Below are positions 31,688 through 43,977 of a stretch of 64,000 bases of DNA, one piece after another. This stretch comes from Rhypophila decipiens (taxonomy: Eukaryota; Ascomycota; Sordariomycetes; Sordariales; Naviculisporaceae). Position numbers and translations under genes: made by a program. The DNA is taken from contig MU858131.1 in assembly GCA_033297075.1 (NCBI GenBank), forward strand, positions 1-64,000, in the 5' to 3' direction. Under the pieces are notes generated by a model. It was not told where the DNA came from and did not search any database. It saw only the letters and a list, made by a program, of their open reading frames with translations. The first letter of the stretch is position 1, and each line of letters starts with the position of its first letter.

Positions 31688-32260
31688 CTACTCCTCATCA
31701 TCATCCTCCTCCTCATCAGAATCCTCATCATCAGCATAAGCAACATGCTGCGCACAAAGCAACCAATCCGCGCCCGCAGTCTGCCGCCAGCTGCTCATAC
31801 ACGTCGCCTTGATCTCGGCAACTCTATTCTTCCTTGTCCTCTTAAACAGTGCAATTTTGTAAACCAAACTAACAGCCATCAAATCCACCTCGACAACAAG
31901 AGGATCCCCCATGAATTTGAACCCCAGGTACGGCTCGTTCCCTTTGAGCACGTCTTCGATGCTGGGATCGGTCTGCTTGCTGACTGGCTCGTTGGAGCCG
32001 TGGTTGAAGAGGGGGTTGAGCATGATGCAGTCGTCGGCCATGTATTCTTTTGCTTTTTCGGGCTTGTCGCAGAGGGCTCGCCAGAGGAGGGTTTCAATCT
32101 CGAGGGCGGCCGCGTGGTTGCGCTTGCTGATTGTGTTTAGGCGCTCGCCGTTGGCCATGGGCTTGTTCTTTGATACCCACGTGTCGTTGCCCATTTTTGC
32201 TGCTGAGGAGGTTGGTTTTTTGGTGGAGGTGTCTGTTGTTAGGCCTAGGACTGTTGGCAT
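31688..32260 (-). CDS. NTF2-like (SnoaL/DUF4440 type) small protein
   Basis: A single-exon protein of 190 residues. After about 45 polar residues, a cone-shaped NTF2-like domain is suggested by the helix ALEIETLLWRALCDKPEKAKEYMADDCIMLNP, the segment LKGNEPYLGFKFMGDPLVVEVD and the strand pair LVYKIALFK and EIKATCMSSWRQT. The C-terminus is a run of Asp/Glu. Such domains are catalytic or ligand-binding in bacteria, and most fungal members are uncharacterised. There is no signal peptide, so a cytosolic or nuclear protein is likely. Confidence 0.75.
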   Translation of the reverse strand: MPTVLGLTTDTSTKKPTSSAAKMGNDTWVSKNKPMANGERLNTISKRNHAAALEIETLLWRALCDKPEKAKEYMADDCIMLNPLFNHGSNEPVSKQTDPSIEDVLKGNEPYLGFKFMGDPLVVEVDLMAVSLVYKIALFKRTRKNRVAEIKATCMSSWRQTAGADWLLCAQHVAYADDEDSDEEEDDDEE

Positions 32261-34187
32261 GGGGGGTTTTTTGTTTGATACTGATTTTGTTTGTTGGTGA
32301 TGTACAAGTGAGAGAGATTGTTATGCTTTGTATGCAATGTAACGCTTATCACTAACACTGTGACTGACAAGAAAGGGGGGGTAGATTTGAAAGAAACAGA
32401 AAAAGGGGTCCAGCAGGGTTATAAGTACAACGGTGGTGCATGCAGGCTATTATGAAGATCCTGGAATCAAGATTTAACCAGAAATCAAGGAAATCGGCAA
32501 GTTTGCGAATCCCGCATAAGGTGGTCTTTCTTCCATCTCGTGAAGCGGAAATCTTGTAACTCGTGCTTGTGCGATGTTGTGTATAGTGGTGTGTATCGCA
32601 GGTGTGTTTTGGACGTTGGGATGTCATACCTGACGTCACTGGCGCTGGTCATGCATTACGCGGGCAGCACGAAGCGAAGCGGCCCCCTCGGGGGACCCTT
32701 CCTCACTGCACCTTGATGCAGGACCCACGACGACGATCACTTTGTTCTGTTCTGTTCCGCCCCGCCTGAATGAATTTCCATGATTTTTTTTTTGCTCGTC
32801 TTGTATACAAAGTTCGACACAAGTTGAAGAATCACATGGGCTGTGTGCTCGCTAGGATAAAAATAAGGGGTCCAAGTGGTGTGTGTATCAATGGCCTCTC
32901 ACGCGGGATACTACCTTCTTGCCCGTCTTTGCTACTTCTTGGGACCGATAATCTTCTCGTATCCAATGTGCGGGAGCTACATCAAGATTCACTACGACTG
33001 ATGCAATGAAACTTGGATTTACCGGTACAGGGCACGGGAGGCAAAAAAAGACCCTGGACCATTCATTCCAAGATCTTGCTACAAGGCTACTGCAATGAAA
33101 CTGGGATTTACTGGTACGCGGGTACGGGGAGTCTTTACTTGGTCATTTATTGCAGTAGTATGCTTCCTGGCACTGCCTCTTTGTTACTCTCGGGTCTTTC
33201 GACCTCATTAGCTGGGACGCCCTGGCCGTGACCAAGGCCGCGGAGAGAGACGGATTTATCCGTCAGGACTATGTCAACGTCCGTCACCAAAAGAACATCT
33301 TTACAAAGCTCGCTACTCTAAAAGCATGATATCTCAAACTGATAGACCAAAAGAAAACCATATTAATGTCAGCTATCATGGTATCGCTAGTAAATCCACC
33401 TCTTAACCCGTGCAAATACTAGACTAGGTACCCACCAAGACCGGTGCAGTCGATGGTGATGCTAATAAAGCACCTAAACACTGCAGTACGATACATATAT
33501 GCACGGTCAGATTTCATTGTACAGAACGCTTCTCATTGAGTCTGGTCTGGTAACCAGTTCCCAGTGAGACTTCTAAAACCGATCCTAGTTGGTGGAAGAA
33601 AGGGACAAGTCATTTCCTCCCTCTCAAAGCTTCCTTTCCCGTCGTAAACCAAAAAGCACAAAACTCGTGATTGGCCCAGTTGTTAAATTATTCCTTGACC
33701 AAAAGCCCGCATAGGTAGTAAAAACCAGCGAACGTCCAAAGCCGTAACCCCCAAAGAGGGAGAACTAACCGAGCCAAATTGGTCGCAAAAGGCGAACCAG
33801 GCCAAGAAAGAGACTGGTGCCATCCATGTAATCCCAGCGAAAATACACAATGTGATGTGATGTGACACAAACCGCCCATCCATCTAACAAGTGACAACCA
33901 TAATGATGTTAAGAAGAAGAGAAATGGTTGCAGACGTACAGGAAACAAAACAACAGACAAAACGCCGTCCCTCGTCTTGGCATTTCCATGCCAGCCAAAA
34001 TCCCAGCCACCCATCCATACCTCAGCCCTTTGTCCATATGGGCAATTATGACAATTAAAATGCAACGCCTCGTTGTGATGATCGTGAGAACGAAGAAAAC
34101 AATGCAGAAAACCAGCCATCCACCCATCCAGCCATAATAAGAAAAACGCCCTCCCAGAAAGTCTGTGGCCCTCCCAGAAAAGTATGC
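32261..34187. other. long gene-poor region with an orphan exon-like segment
   Basis: Almost 2 kb without a complete gene. Two imperfect copies of a 27-bp sequence (TGCAATGAAACTxGGATTTAC) occur near 33002 and 33091. At 33159-33329 a plus-strand frame after a good intron acceptor (TTATTGCAG) encodes a protein-like segment and ends in TGA. The right part (33330-34187) has no coding signal and is probably the 3' flank of the demethylase gene. Confidence 0.4.
33159..33329 (+). pseudogene. orphan exon-like fragment
   Basis: The frame ASWHCLFVTLGSFDLISW, then DALAVTKAAERDGFIRQDY and VNVRHQKNIFTKLATLKA, ends at TGA 33327-33329. It is directly preceded by a pyrimidine-rich TTATTGCAG acceptor. Codon use and composition look like real coding DNA, but no upstream exon with a start codon can be joined. 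I read it as the last exon of a gene whose 5' part is gone or unrecognised. Family unknown. Confidence 0.3.
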
Positions 34188-37100
34188 TCAGTTCATTGCC
34201 GTGTCCACCCCACTGGCCCGCTTCAAATTCATCATCATCTTCTCCAGAAAGCTCTGGGATTCCTCGTCCTGAGGCACCTCTGGATACTCCGATACCATCT
34301 GTCCATAGTCTGGCTGAGAAGCCGGCGGCAGCGGGTAGTCGTATGAGAACGGCTGTGGCGGCGGCGTATAGCTGTCAACAGGACTGTGCACGCTGCTCGT
34401 ACTCAATTGGCTGTGGTACATGGGCTGTTGTTGCATCTCATGGCAATACTGATGCTGCTGGTGATGCTGCACGGCAGGCTGGAGTGGTGCCTGGTAGTGT
34501 TGATACCCTCCATGCACCGGTGAATGCTGGGGCTGGTGCATCACTGGCGTGGGCTGCTGAGGTGGGGGTGGTGGTTGGCTCTGGCCTTGATAAGGTGTTG
34601 GAGTGTGCAGCAGGTGTGGCTGGATAGACTGCACCGGCGGGTACTGCGCTTGGTGCGGGAAGAATGGCGGCGACTGATACTGTGGTGCCTGGTGGTGTCC
34701 CTGGTAGCCACCGTGCTGCGGTGACCATGAATCTCGCGATGCGTTGTGATGCATCGCCATCTGGTTGTGTTGATGATCCATTGGCGGACTGTGATGGGTA
34801 AAGGGATTCGCCGGCTGTTTCTCTATGCGTTGTTGAGCAGGCGCAACGGGATTGAACGGTGCTTGCTGTTGTACGCGGGGCTGTTGGACAGGTGGCACAG
34901 TATTGGAAGATGCAGAGGGCTGCAGACTCGGATGTTGCACAGTGTTGCAAGGAGGAGTCGGGGCTTTTTCAGCGGCAGGCTTTGGCGTGCTGGTGTTGTC
35001 TGTCCGCCGGGGTGGTCGACTCAACGGAGAAGACTTGGGCGCCGATGTCGCCATCTTTTGCACATAAGCCGGCAGTGGGATAGGGCTGTGGCTTTGCTTG
35101 TGGAAGGAAGGCGTCTTGGGGGCAAAAGGTGTCTGTGAAGACAACCGGCGTTCTTGACTACCGGTCGAACGACGAGCATTTGGCGCCATGTTCACTTTCT
35201 GCTGTGGCACAGGACCCCCATACTGCGGTCTTATGGCAGGATGCAAGGGCGCTGACCCTGGCTGTCTCACATCCCACAGCGGCGTACTACGGGCGATGAA
35301 GTCTTTACTCAGTGACGACAACGGGATAGGCGCCGAGAGGACCGACTGTTGCGCTTTGAAGCATGAGGACGAGGCAGCATCTATCTGTGAGGGCTGGCCA
35401 TATGGAGACGAGTAACCGGCGGCCGTCGAACTGCCAGTCATGGGAAGGTTTTGGCGCGAGGGATTGAGCGGCGGTAATGTGACCGACGACATGTCCATGG
35501 CTTTTGTCTTGCCCGAGAGGAATTCACGAGCCTTTGCCACGAAAGCTAAGGATTTGCCTTCGTAGCCGTTCGTGAATCCACCCCAAGGGGCATAGGGCGT
35601 CCGGTAGCGTGCAGCATCGCTGTGAGCGTGTTAGTTTTGTGGTATACGAAAAGAGAGATGAAGAACAAAACTTACCGATTGTGATGAACCTGAAAGTAGC
35701 TGTACTTTTGGTATGCGCAGACTTGCGGCGACGACCCGGCAGCCCCAGCTTGCACTTGCTCCAGGTTCAAAGACTTGATGGACGACGACGTCATGGGTGC
35801 CGAGTACAGCCTTGATGAATGAGGCTGAGAAGAGTGCCCTGGTTTCATGTGAGCTGGGGGCCAGGTCAAGCCAGGAAGCTGCGGGAGTCCAGTACTACCT
35901 CCGAAAGGCGCGAAACGATCCGGCGAATATTGCATCGATGAATCCTTGCCGCCGCCACCCTTGACGGGAGGCTGATATTGTTGGACCTGGAAGGAGGCCG
36001 AGGTCGCTTGCGACTGGGCCCGTGGCCGCTGTTGCGGTTGTGATTGCTGCGGCTGCGGCTGCAACTGTGGTAGTGGCGGCTTCGCCATTGGACCCGGCGA
36101 ACGCATCGGAGCGTGGGCCGTGATCGGCGCAGGCCGTGGCTGAAATTGCTGATGCTGATAGTATTGCTGCTGCGGTGGTGCAGGAAGCGGCACCTGACTT
36201 ATCCGTTGCTGCTGGGCTCGGGGCGGGGCCGGAGGGTGTGGCAGCAGGGTGGGCGGCGTTTGAACATGTGGTGAAAACATTTGTGTGGTGTAAGGGCTCG
36301 GCTCGATGGCTTTTCTCGGCTTGTAGATGTAAGGTTTCGCAGCCTTGGCCGCCGCCCCGGCAGGTGCAGCGGAAAAGACGCCAGACGATAATGGTGATGG
36401 CGCATGCGTTGCAGGGAACGATCGTCTGGCCTGTGGCGGCAACGGAACGGCTGACACGGGTTTCGGTATCGAATCCAAAAAGTTGCTCTTGGGGTTGTGC
36501 CGCGGTTTCGACGGGTCCTCGGTGTACTGCGCCTTGGCCTCGGTCGACGTCTTTCCGAGATAATGCCACACCTGGTTGTCATTGAAGAGATCGACCTTGA
36601 CCTGGTGGGGGTTCTTGACGCAGTCGTTCGGATGGAACTCGGCCCACACGAGGCCTGGGCCAAATTCGTCGTCCTTTCTCGGGAGCTCGTCGACTGGCCG
36701 CTTGGCGTTGATCTGTTGCTTGGCCTTGCGTGTTGTAGGCATCGGGATCGCATTGGGCGAGGCCTTGGGAAGGCGGAACTCGGCGGGGTCGGGGAGCAGC
36801 AGCCATTTCCACTCCACCACGGCTCGGTCCCTGCGCTGTGTTAGCGGATGTCTGTCACGTCCATCATTGCACACATACCCGTTGGGAATAATGTCCACAA
36901 CAAACGTCTCCTCGTCATGGCTGTTCTCCAGCACCACGCCCGCAAAGATATCTCCACGGAAGTACTGGAATTGCTGGATGTCGTTCTTCTTGAGAGCGGC
37001 CGCAGCCTTGCGGATCTCGGGGTTGTCCTCCAACGACTCTCCCTCGGACTTGCGATCTCTCTTGGTCCTGTGGAAACGGCAGCTAAATTCAAACGCCTGC

Positions 37101-39381
37101 TCCTTGTATTCCGTCCCGTCCTCACCAATGAATGGGACCTCGCCTTCCTCCACAAACACGCCCGCAGCCGCCGCGCAGGTAGCATGGTACGACCTCGGGC
37201 ATTTCTTTTGAGAGCACTGGAAGCACGCGCCTTTCTTGGAACGACAATAGAGGCACTTGAGCTCCAGTCGGGCCTTGTCGATGCCGCCCACGTTTGATAT
37301 TATCTCCACATCGTCCACCGTTTCGATATACGTCTCGGGCAGATACAGCGCACACATCCGATGAGCCTTGCGACCGTCGTCGGTGGACAGGATCTCTGCA
37401 CCAGGAATGTCGTTCGGACATAGACAGCATGGAGGCTCCACGTACGGCTTGAGCCGCAACCGGATCTTCTTTGCTTTGGCTTTTGGTTCTTTGCCAGGCG
37501 GTTTCTTGCGCTTTTTGCCCGCCCCTTTGATTCGGACGCTATGACTGGAAGGCGGACTAGGCAATCCAGTTTCTTGGTCTTCATCATCTTCCTCTTCGTC
37601 TTCCTCGTCCTCGGTTTCTTCATATTCGGTAGACTCTCCCCGGAGTTTGCGCTCAATCTCATAGACGTCCACCCACACGCTGTCCTGAGCCTGCGCACAT
37701 TGGCACTTTTTGGCAATCTTGGCCAACGGTAGCCAGCTGTCCAACGCAAAGTTGACAGCCTCGGCGCAGTTGTATCCAAGGTTATAGCCCGAATGATAGC
37801 CGTATGGGTAGGTAACCACGAACTCGCCCGGGTAAGACACACACTTGTTGACCGTGATGTTGTAGTGCTGCTTGAGGTGGGCTGGCGAGATCAGGAACGC
37901 CTTGTGTCTCAAAAACTGATCACAAGCTCTCGCTTCCGTCGGCCAGATATTTTTCATGGCAGTCTCGAAACGGCGGGCATCGGCCTGAGAGATACTATAC
38001 CATTGCTTCGGCGCGCCGAAGTGGAGGTAGTTGATACTATAGAGATCGACATCCTCGAGATGCCAGGCAAAGGTCGCCTTCCACATACCCAGGTACAGAT
38101 ATGCAGTGTTGACACCGGGAATCTTGGTGCCGAGCACGTCGAGGAGATTGGGAAGCTTGTTGAGGTTCCATATTTCGGTGGATTCGTCAAACAGGGTTCC
38201 GGGAAGATCAGCACCGTACAACGGGGGTGCATATGTTAGCGTCTTCCAGTATATCCTCTCCAGCTCCTCGCACCTCTCGGGCGTGTAATCCGAGACATCC
38301 ATCTGGTAGTCCCAGTCCTTGAACGCCGCCTCGTCGATCATGGCAGAGCCCTCGCGGCGGATATACTTGCGACGTGCTGATGTCGACTGCGTTTTGGGCT
38401 TGGATTGCCTGGTGAAGCCCATTCGCCGTACAACGGGCATGTCATCCTCATCGTCACACTCATCTTCCTCCTTGACGCCAGGGTCGTCTTCAATCGATTC
38501 CACCAGCTTCTCCTGTTCGGGCGGTGGAGACATTGGAGTCATGGGCTCTTCCTCCTCTTCCTCATCCACCTTGGCCTTTGGTGGCCTTCCTCGCGCTGGC
38601 CTGCCGCGCTTTTTCTTGGCGGGTTGCCTGGGTTCTTTGGGGGCTGCCGGAGCCCTGCGGGTGGGCTTGTGTTTCTCTGCATTCGCGCGACGCTCGCCTC
38701 TCCGTGCAGGCGGTTGATGTTCGCTCTGATCGCATAGTTGTCTCCATTGCGGAAGGTTGTAAGATCGCTGGTGGAGGATGTTGACTTGTCGATAGGTGCC
38801 GTTTTGGCCCATGATATCCTGCTTGATCGGTTCGCGCACTCGAATCGGCTTCACCAGGTCGTGCAGCTCGGGCAGCGAGTCTTTCCATTCCTTGGGCGGG
38901 ACGATCTTAATGATACCAGACTTCATGCCGTAGCTGTCCACTTTCTCCATCTATGTGAGGTCAAGATTAGCATGCGCATTTCTTTTCGAGATCCCAAAGG
39001 GATGTGACTTACAAAGCGCTTAAAGTCCTTGAACTCCTTCATCGTCGGCTTAAAGACAGGGACGGTGCCCGACCATTCGGCAGGGAATATCTCGCCAATG
39101 TCCTCATCCTCCTCCTTCTCCGGGGCGACCTCGACCTCGGACTCGGGCTCGACGACCTTGGCGGGTTCGGCAGCGGCAGCGGCAGCAGGAGGAACGTCGG
39201 GTAGCTTGTCGTTGAGCTTGTCGGCTAGCTCGTCCAAGTCGCTCAATTCGGAATCGCTACTTCCATCGAGGTTCATGGCGTCGTGGCTGTCGGGCGGCGA
39301 ATGTAGACCGGGGGGCTGCTCGATGTCCATGGCGATAGTCGTCGCCTCAGGCGCCGCAGCGCCAATCGCTTCGGTGGACAT
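34188..39381 (-). CDS. kdmA: KDM4/Rph1-type JmjN-JmjC histone demethylase with extended PHD
   Basis: Exons 39381-39013, 38950-36879, 36830-35676 and 35619-34188 give about 1675 residues. JmjN (about 104-150: TVPVFKPTMKEFKDFKRF, then YGMKSGIIKIVPP) spans the first intron. JmjC (about 370-540) has NLNKLPNLLDVLG, the iron ligands in HLED (about 418-420) and a second His in YGYHSGYNLGYN (about 508). An extended PHD/zinc-knuckle module (about 629-753) starts CCLCPNDIPG. The C-terminal half is Pro/Gln-rich and disordered, and much of the Gln comes from CAG/CAA codons. Proteins of this build (KdmA in Aspergillus, Rph1 in yeast, KDM4 in animals) remove tri- and dimethyl marks from H3K36 and/or H3K9 using Fe(II) and 2-oxoglutarate. 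The third intron (48 nt) is in frame, so it may be retained. Confidence 0.9.
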
Positions 39382-40559
39382 GATCCAAGGGTTCTACATG
39401 CGTCCGGAATTTCGTGCGACGATGACAACAATGAGGGACTGAATACTCGGTGTGTCGACACAACAAAAAAGACAGCCTGCAGCAGAGACAATCTGAGATG
39501 GCCGATAAGATCCGCCAGTCAAGTTCGCAGGTGCCAAGTCGTGGAGTCGCAGACTGACGAGTGGTGAGCGGCGAGGTTCAGGTTGGTCGTTGCAGTAAAT
39601 TGGAGGTTCAACGTTTCGGACAGCAAGCGGGGGGTTGGGGGAAGGGCGGAATTTTGGTAGGTTTGCTCGCTGATGGGTCGATTCTGGCAGGAATCTGGGC
39701 TGATGAATTAAATGCGGACGGGCCCCCAAAGAGGGAAAGGTCTGGCTGCGCTAAACGGTTCCTGGCTTACAGTGGTCTTGTCCCCTGTTCTGGTGGTAGG
39801 CGGCAGGTGCAGGTGGGACAGTATATAGTGTATAGGAATGAACCCACCCCGTACAGCAAAATAAACGCCCCGAATTTGAGTTTGTTCTTGAGAGTGTATT
39901 TCTTTTTTTTTCTTTGTTTTTTGCTCCTCTCGTTTCACTGTTTATCTGTAATTCACGGTCGAGTGAGAGCGTGAAAATTGAGTAACCGGCAAGCGTGGCG
40001 CCAAGGTTGTGCAGAATGCCCAGACTTTGAGTGTCTAAAAGGGAATTGTGGGGCGGTCTCGAGTGCGTCGGCTTATCGTAAAAAGGGCAGGGGCGGCTTG
40101 TCACTGGCACCCACCTGGCAAAACATCGGAAAGACGCAGCGCAAAATTGCAAGTCTGCATGCGGCGAAAGGCAATGGCATTGTAGCACGTGACTTTGGGA
40201 GAGAATGGTCCTTTTTGGGTGAAGATGGGATTGTGTCGGCTGAACCCGCCAGTGTCGGATATTCTGCCCGCGAATATCCATGACCCACTTGCTTCCTGGG
40301 AGCATAACGTCACTGCCTCTCTACGCTGTGAGGGATGATTTTCTCACGTTGGTTCTACACCTACAAAATCTGAACTGCTTCTTTTTCTACCTTATTTGTT
40401 TAATGTGGTGCCTGGCATATTACGATCGGTTCGGATCGGCTGGGTTGGAACTGGTCAACTTCCGTTCGACGTTGTGTTCATGTACAATTGCTGAGTCCAG
40501 ACCGTTAGAGTGATCCACTTGAGCGGTTTATGCTCATGGAGTGGCTAAGCCCTTCTTTT
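39382..40559. other. upstream region of the demethylase gene
   Basis: About 1.2 kb of non-coding DNA with several stop-dense frames; probably the 5' leader and promoter of the demethylase gene. Some short minus-strand frames (to about 40305) show no conservation. I see nothing else. Confidence 0.45.
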
Positions 40560-40807
40560 TACAGTCAACCCCCTGTTTGATTGTTAGCTCGGTTCTCCGG
40601 GCTGGGCCCACATCCAAATATCAAACTTAACAGAAAAACAAGAAGAAAAGGTCTTTTAAAACGGAAAAATAGGGCATTTAGATAGAAAGAGGGTAAAGAA
40701 CTCTATAAGACTGTCTTTTTTCTATAAAAATTAGCCATTTGGCTGAAAAGTTATGATCAAAAGTGGGCAGAGTACCACGCTAACAATCAAACAGGGGGTT
40801 GACTGTA
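40560..40807. mobile_element. MITE, Tc1/mariner-pogo (Fot1-like) type
   Basis: A 248-bp element bounded by TA on both sides with perfect 27-bp terminal inverted repeats, CAGTCAACCCCCTGTTTGAT and onward to GTTAGC, at 40562-40588 and 40779-40805. The TA dinucleotides are a target-site duplication, the mark of Tc1/mariner-class transposases including fungal Fot1/pogo. The AT-rich interior has no coding capacity, so mobility would have to be supplied in trans. Perfectly matched ends imply recent activity. It lies between the demethylase gene and the Lcb3-type gene, outside both CDS. Confidence 0.85.
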
Positions 40808-41435
40808 CATTCACAGGCAACGCTGAAAATTGTTGATATTTATCTGGCAAGCGTACAAATAAGAGCAGAGCAGCTTGTCACTTGGTGTCCTCCATCATTG
40901 ACCTTGTATGTCCCGATACTAAATTTTGACGTAAATTTGTGATGGAATATCAAGGATAATGCGGCTCGGAGCACGAGTTTCAATGGTACCTGTCAGCCCC
41001 ATTAAAACTTCTTGCTCGCTGGTATCAACGATCTGATAAGATCTACGATCGTGAGTGGAGGAAAGCTCAGATGGGGAAGCAGCATAATTGTGACTGGTCA
41101 CAGCTCGGAACGTGAAATTCTGTGTAAATGTACCCGGTTCTCGTTATTAGATCCATGAACAGCTAGCCAACATCATGTTCGGCCAAAAGAAGACGTGCAA
41201 CCAATGGTCATACGGGAAAGGGAAACGCAAATGCCAAAACTAGATACAAGACTGAATCAAAACAATTAAAAGGGGGTGTTGACCCAAGAAGGGAAGACGC
41301 TCTAAATCTGAACCGCTCAAGAACAACCGCCCCGGGCAGTCTATTATTACCGACCTGTATCAGCATGAACTCTTGTTCCCAGGCTTGATATCTAGAAGAG
41401 AATTAGAAGAAGAAGAATATGAGAAATCTCTCGAA
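40808..41435. other. intergenic, downstream of the MITE
   Basis: 3' flank of the Lcb3-type gene. No open frame or repeat is supported. Confidence 0.45.
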
Positions 41436-43361
41436 TCATTTAACAGCAAGATGCCCAAATCCCAAACCAACAAACTCAAAGATGATGGGAATAAAGTCGA
41501 CTGCAAACATTGCGATTCCTGTATCGACCCAAAACGTTAGTTCCCGTCTTGTATGATCTCCAGAAGGAGAGAGAAGAAAAACACAAACCTGCGTAAACAA
41601 CCAACTTGGTCACAACCTCGACGTCGTATCTGACTCGAGGCTTGACCAACATGCTAAACATCTCCTTCTCGCCCAGCTCATCCTGCTGGTCCACCTCGGG
41701 ACTCAGCGCTCGATCCGGGCTGCTGACAGCACTCCCCTCCATGGCCGTCGTCGTGCCCAGACCCATCATAGCCTCGTATCGCGCCAACCTCCCTCCACCG
41801 CCCTGGTGCTGAACACCACTAGCAGCCGAACACTTGCCATTTTGATCCTGCCCGTCCTCGTCGTCCTGTGCCCTCTCTCGAAGCCCCATGAGACTACTCC
41901 TGCTCTTGACACCAGCGCCACCATCGCTTTCCAAACTCTCGCGCCTCCTCCTCTCCCGATAAGCCAGCGTCTCATACGCATCGGCGGCGCTCTGGGGCCC
42001 GATGCTCACGGACCTACCGCGGCCGGGACCCTTCAAGCTCCTCACCATTTTAGGGAAATCGCTCACATTCGGCAGCACATTATCATCCCTCACATGCAGC
42101 GGCACATCCTTGTACTCGCTCGCGGGTACAAAAAACCGTCTAGGCAGCGACAAGCCATGCGTCTCAAAGACACGATACAAGTGCGGCAGCGCAAACAACA
42201 GAGTAGGCTTCATCACCTCCCTCCAAGCAAAAATCACCAACACCCCAAACACGACCCTCGCCACCGCAATCGGCCACCCCAGTTCTCCCAAGTCAAACGA
42301 CGCCTCGGTACCCACGTAAATAGAACTCCACTGCGACCTTGCCAAATGCCAGCAGCCAAACTCGATCCCAATCATGACCCCCGCAAACGCAACACTATCG
42401 TCAAAGCACGGACAATCATCCGCCGGCTCGGGGTGAATCCTCACCAGCACCACAATCACGACCGCAATCACCAGCGGCGCGAGATACGAACTCCCATATA
42501 TCCACGCTTCCAGCCTAGGCGCGTAGTACACCTCCACCAGCGAGATAACAGCCCCGATGGCCGACCCAAAAAGGACATCCAAAAACCCATGCATACCACA
42601 GTACAGCCGCCCAAACACAATCGACACGGCATAAAAGTACGTGAGTCCCTCAATAATCGTCGACGTCCCGGGGCTAAATATATTTCGTTCCGGATCGCGG
42701 AGAAGCAAGACTGCATAAACCACCACAGACACCGCATTCGCGGAATGGGTGCTCGGAAAGCCATACTCGAGCGCGACGTTTCCAGACATGGTAATCCTCT
42801 GCAGCGGCGGCGAGAGCGGTCGGGGCAGCGAACAGAGATCCTTCAAAAAGCCCGACCAAAATACCCCCAGCGCCAGAATATGGACTAGTCCTTTGCCGAA
42901 ATCTCGAAAGCCGCACCAAAAGAGGATGGGCAGGAAAATCATAAAGAATGTGTGCGTGCCGAGGTTGGCTGTTATGGCAAAGTAGCTGTCTAGTGCCGGG
43001 GTTCGCATGGTCGACTGGATCATGGCTAGATAGGGGGTTTCCCAGCGCACGAGGGGGAGGAGGCGTTGGCGGAGGGTGTATCGCCATTTTGGGAGGGCTC
43101 GTTTGTCTTTTTTGGGGGGAGGGAAAGGGTGGTTAGCTTGAATGATGTTGTTGGGGAGGATATGATTGATATGCGCAACGTACAGTGATCTAGACTTTTG
43201 AGGCCTGCGTCTACTACGGGAGTGCCATTGGGTTCTTGTTGCGACCCCTTTTCTGTGAGGTTTGTTGATGCTGTCTGCGCTGTATATGGAGGTGGCGGGG
43301 TCGTCGCCTCGGGGAAGGGCTCTAAGCCGGAGCTCGGCGAGCCATGGTCGGATGGACACAT
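41436..43361 (-). CDS. lcb3: dihydrosphingosine-1-phosphate phosphatase (Lcb3/Ysr3 type)
   Basis: Three exons, 43361-43184, 43106-41589 and 41518-41436, giving 592 residues. The chosen start is the first ATG of exon 1. The PAP2 phosphatase signature is complete: KDLCSLPRP, then GFPSTHSANAVS, then GRLYCGMHGFLDVLFGS with the catalytic His pair. About eight to nine hydrophobic helices surround these motifs, as in ER-membrane Lcb3/Ysr3, which dephosphorylate sphingoid-base phosphates and so balance ceramide synthesis against degradation. The last exon supplies a conserved hydrophobic helix (GIAMFAVDFIPIIFEFVGLG), which confirms the last splice. The loop at about 410-545 is long, polar and variable. 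Confidence 0.92.
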
Positions 43362-43977
43362 TCCTGGTGAATTCAAGGTCGCAGGTGTTTTTCGGGAGAT
43401 CGGTTCATTTGCTTGTACTCGTAGGTCCAGATGTTGCGGCGGCGTCGTTCGGTCAACCGTCGTCGTCGATATGGCGATCAGCTAATTGAAAAGTATTGCC
43501 GTGGCGCGTCGCTAGAGTGTCCCGTCGTCTCAATTGGGGCGATCCGACAGTTACAAGATGCGCAAACTTTGTTGCAAGAAATTTCTAATCAGGTGAGAGA
43601 AAAGAAACGTCAAGAAAAGAAGGAAAATGTCGACAATCGCAAAAAAAAAGATGCAACGCTTGTTTGGGTTGTTTCCTTGTGGTCCATTCAACACCTCAGC
43701 CATCGCCGAGGCCCGCCGCCATCCCGCTGCAGCAGCCCCTGGGCGGTCTTGGCACGGCCGTTTTCACCGCAAAATTCAACCTCCACCTGTACCATACCGC
43801 GCCGGGGCACGGAAACCCGCGGAGCCTCACCCCCGTCAGCTGAATACCATTGCGGATACCACCTTTAGCTTTCACTTATACATCTCATATCCAAACAAGG
43901 CTTACATGCAGTGAACAACTGAAACCAACCAACCACAAACAAGCAGTTCTTCAAGAAGGGCACACACCCACCCCAAA
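43362..43977. other. divergent promoter, Lcb3-type / SDR genes
   Basis: About 600 bases between divergent genes. The frames here are short and lack conservation. Presumed shared regulatory region. Confidence 0.45.

Noticed and set aside
33688..34119. 143-codon minus-strand frame rich in Phe/Trp/His
   Set aside because: Lies in the 3' flank of the demethylase gene, no family resemblance, overlaps other equally long frames.
41806..42888. 360-codon plus-strand open frame
   Set aside because: Lies antisense to the Lcb3-type phosphatase, which has all three PAP2 motifs; the plus frame is His/Arg/Pro-rich with no domain.
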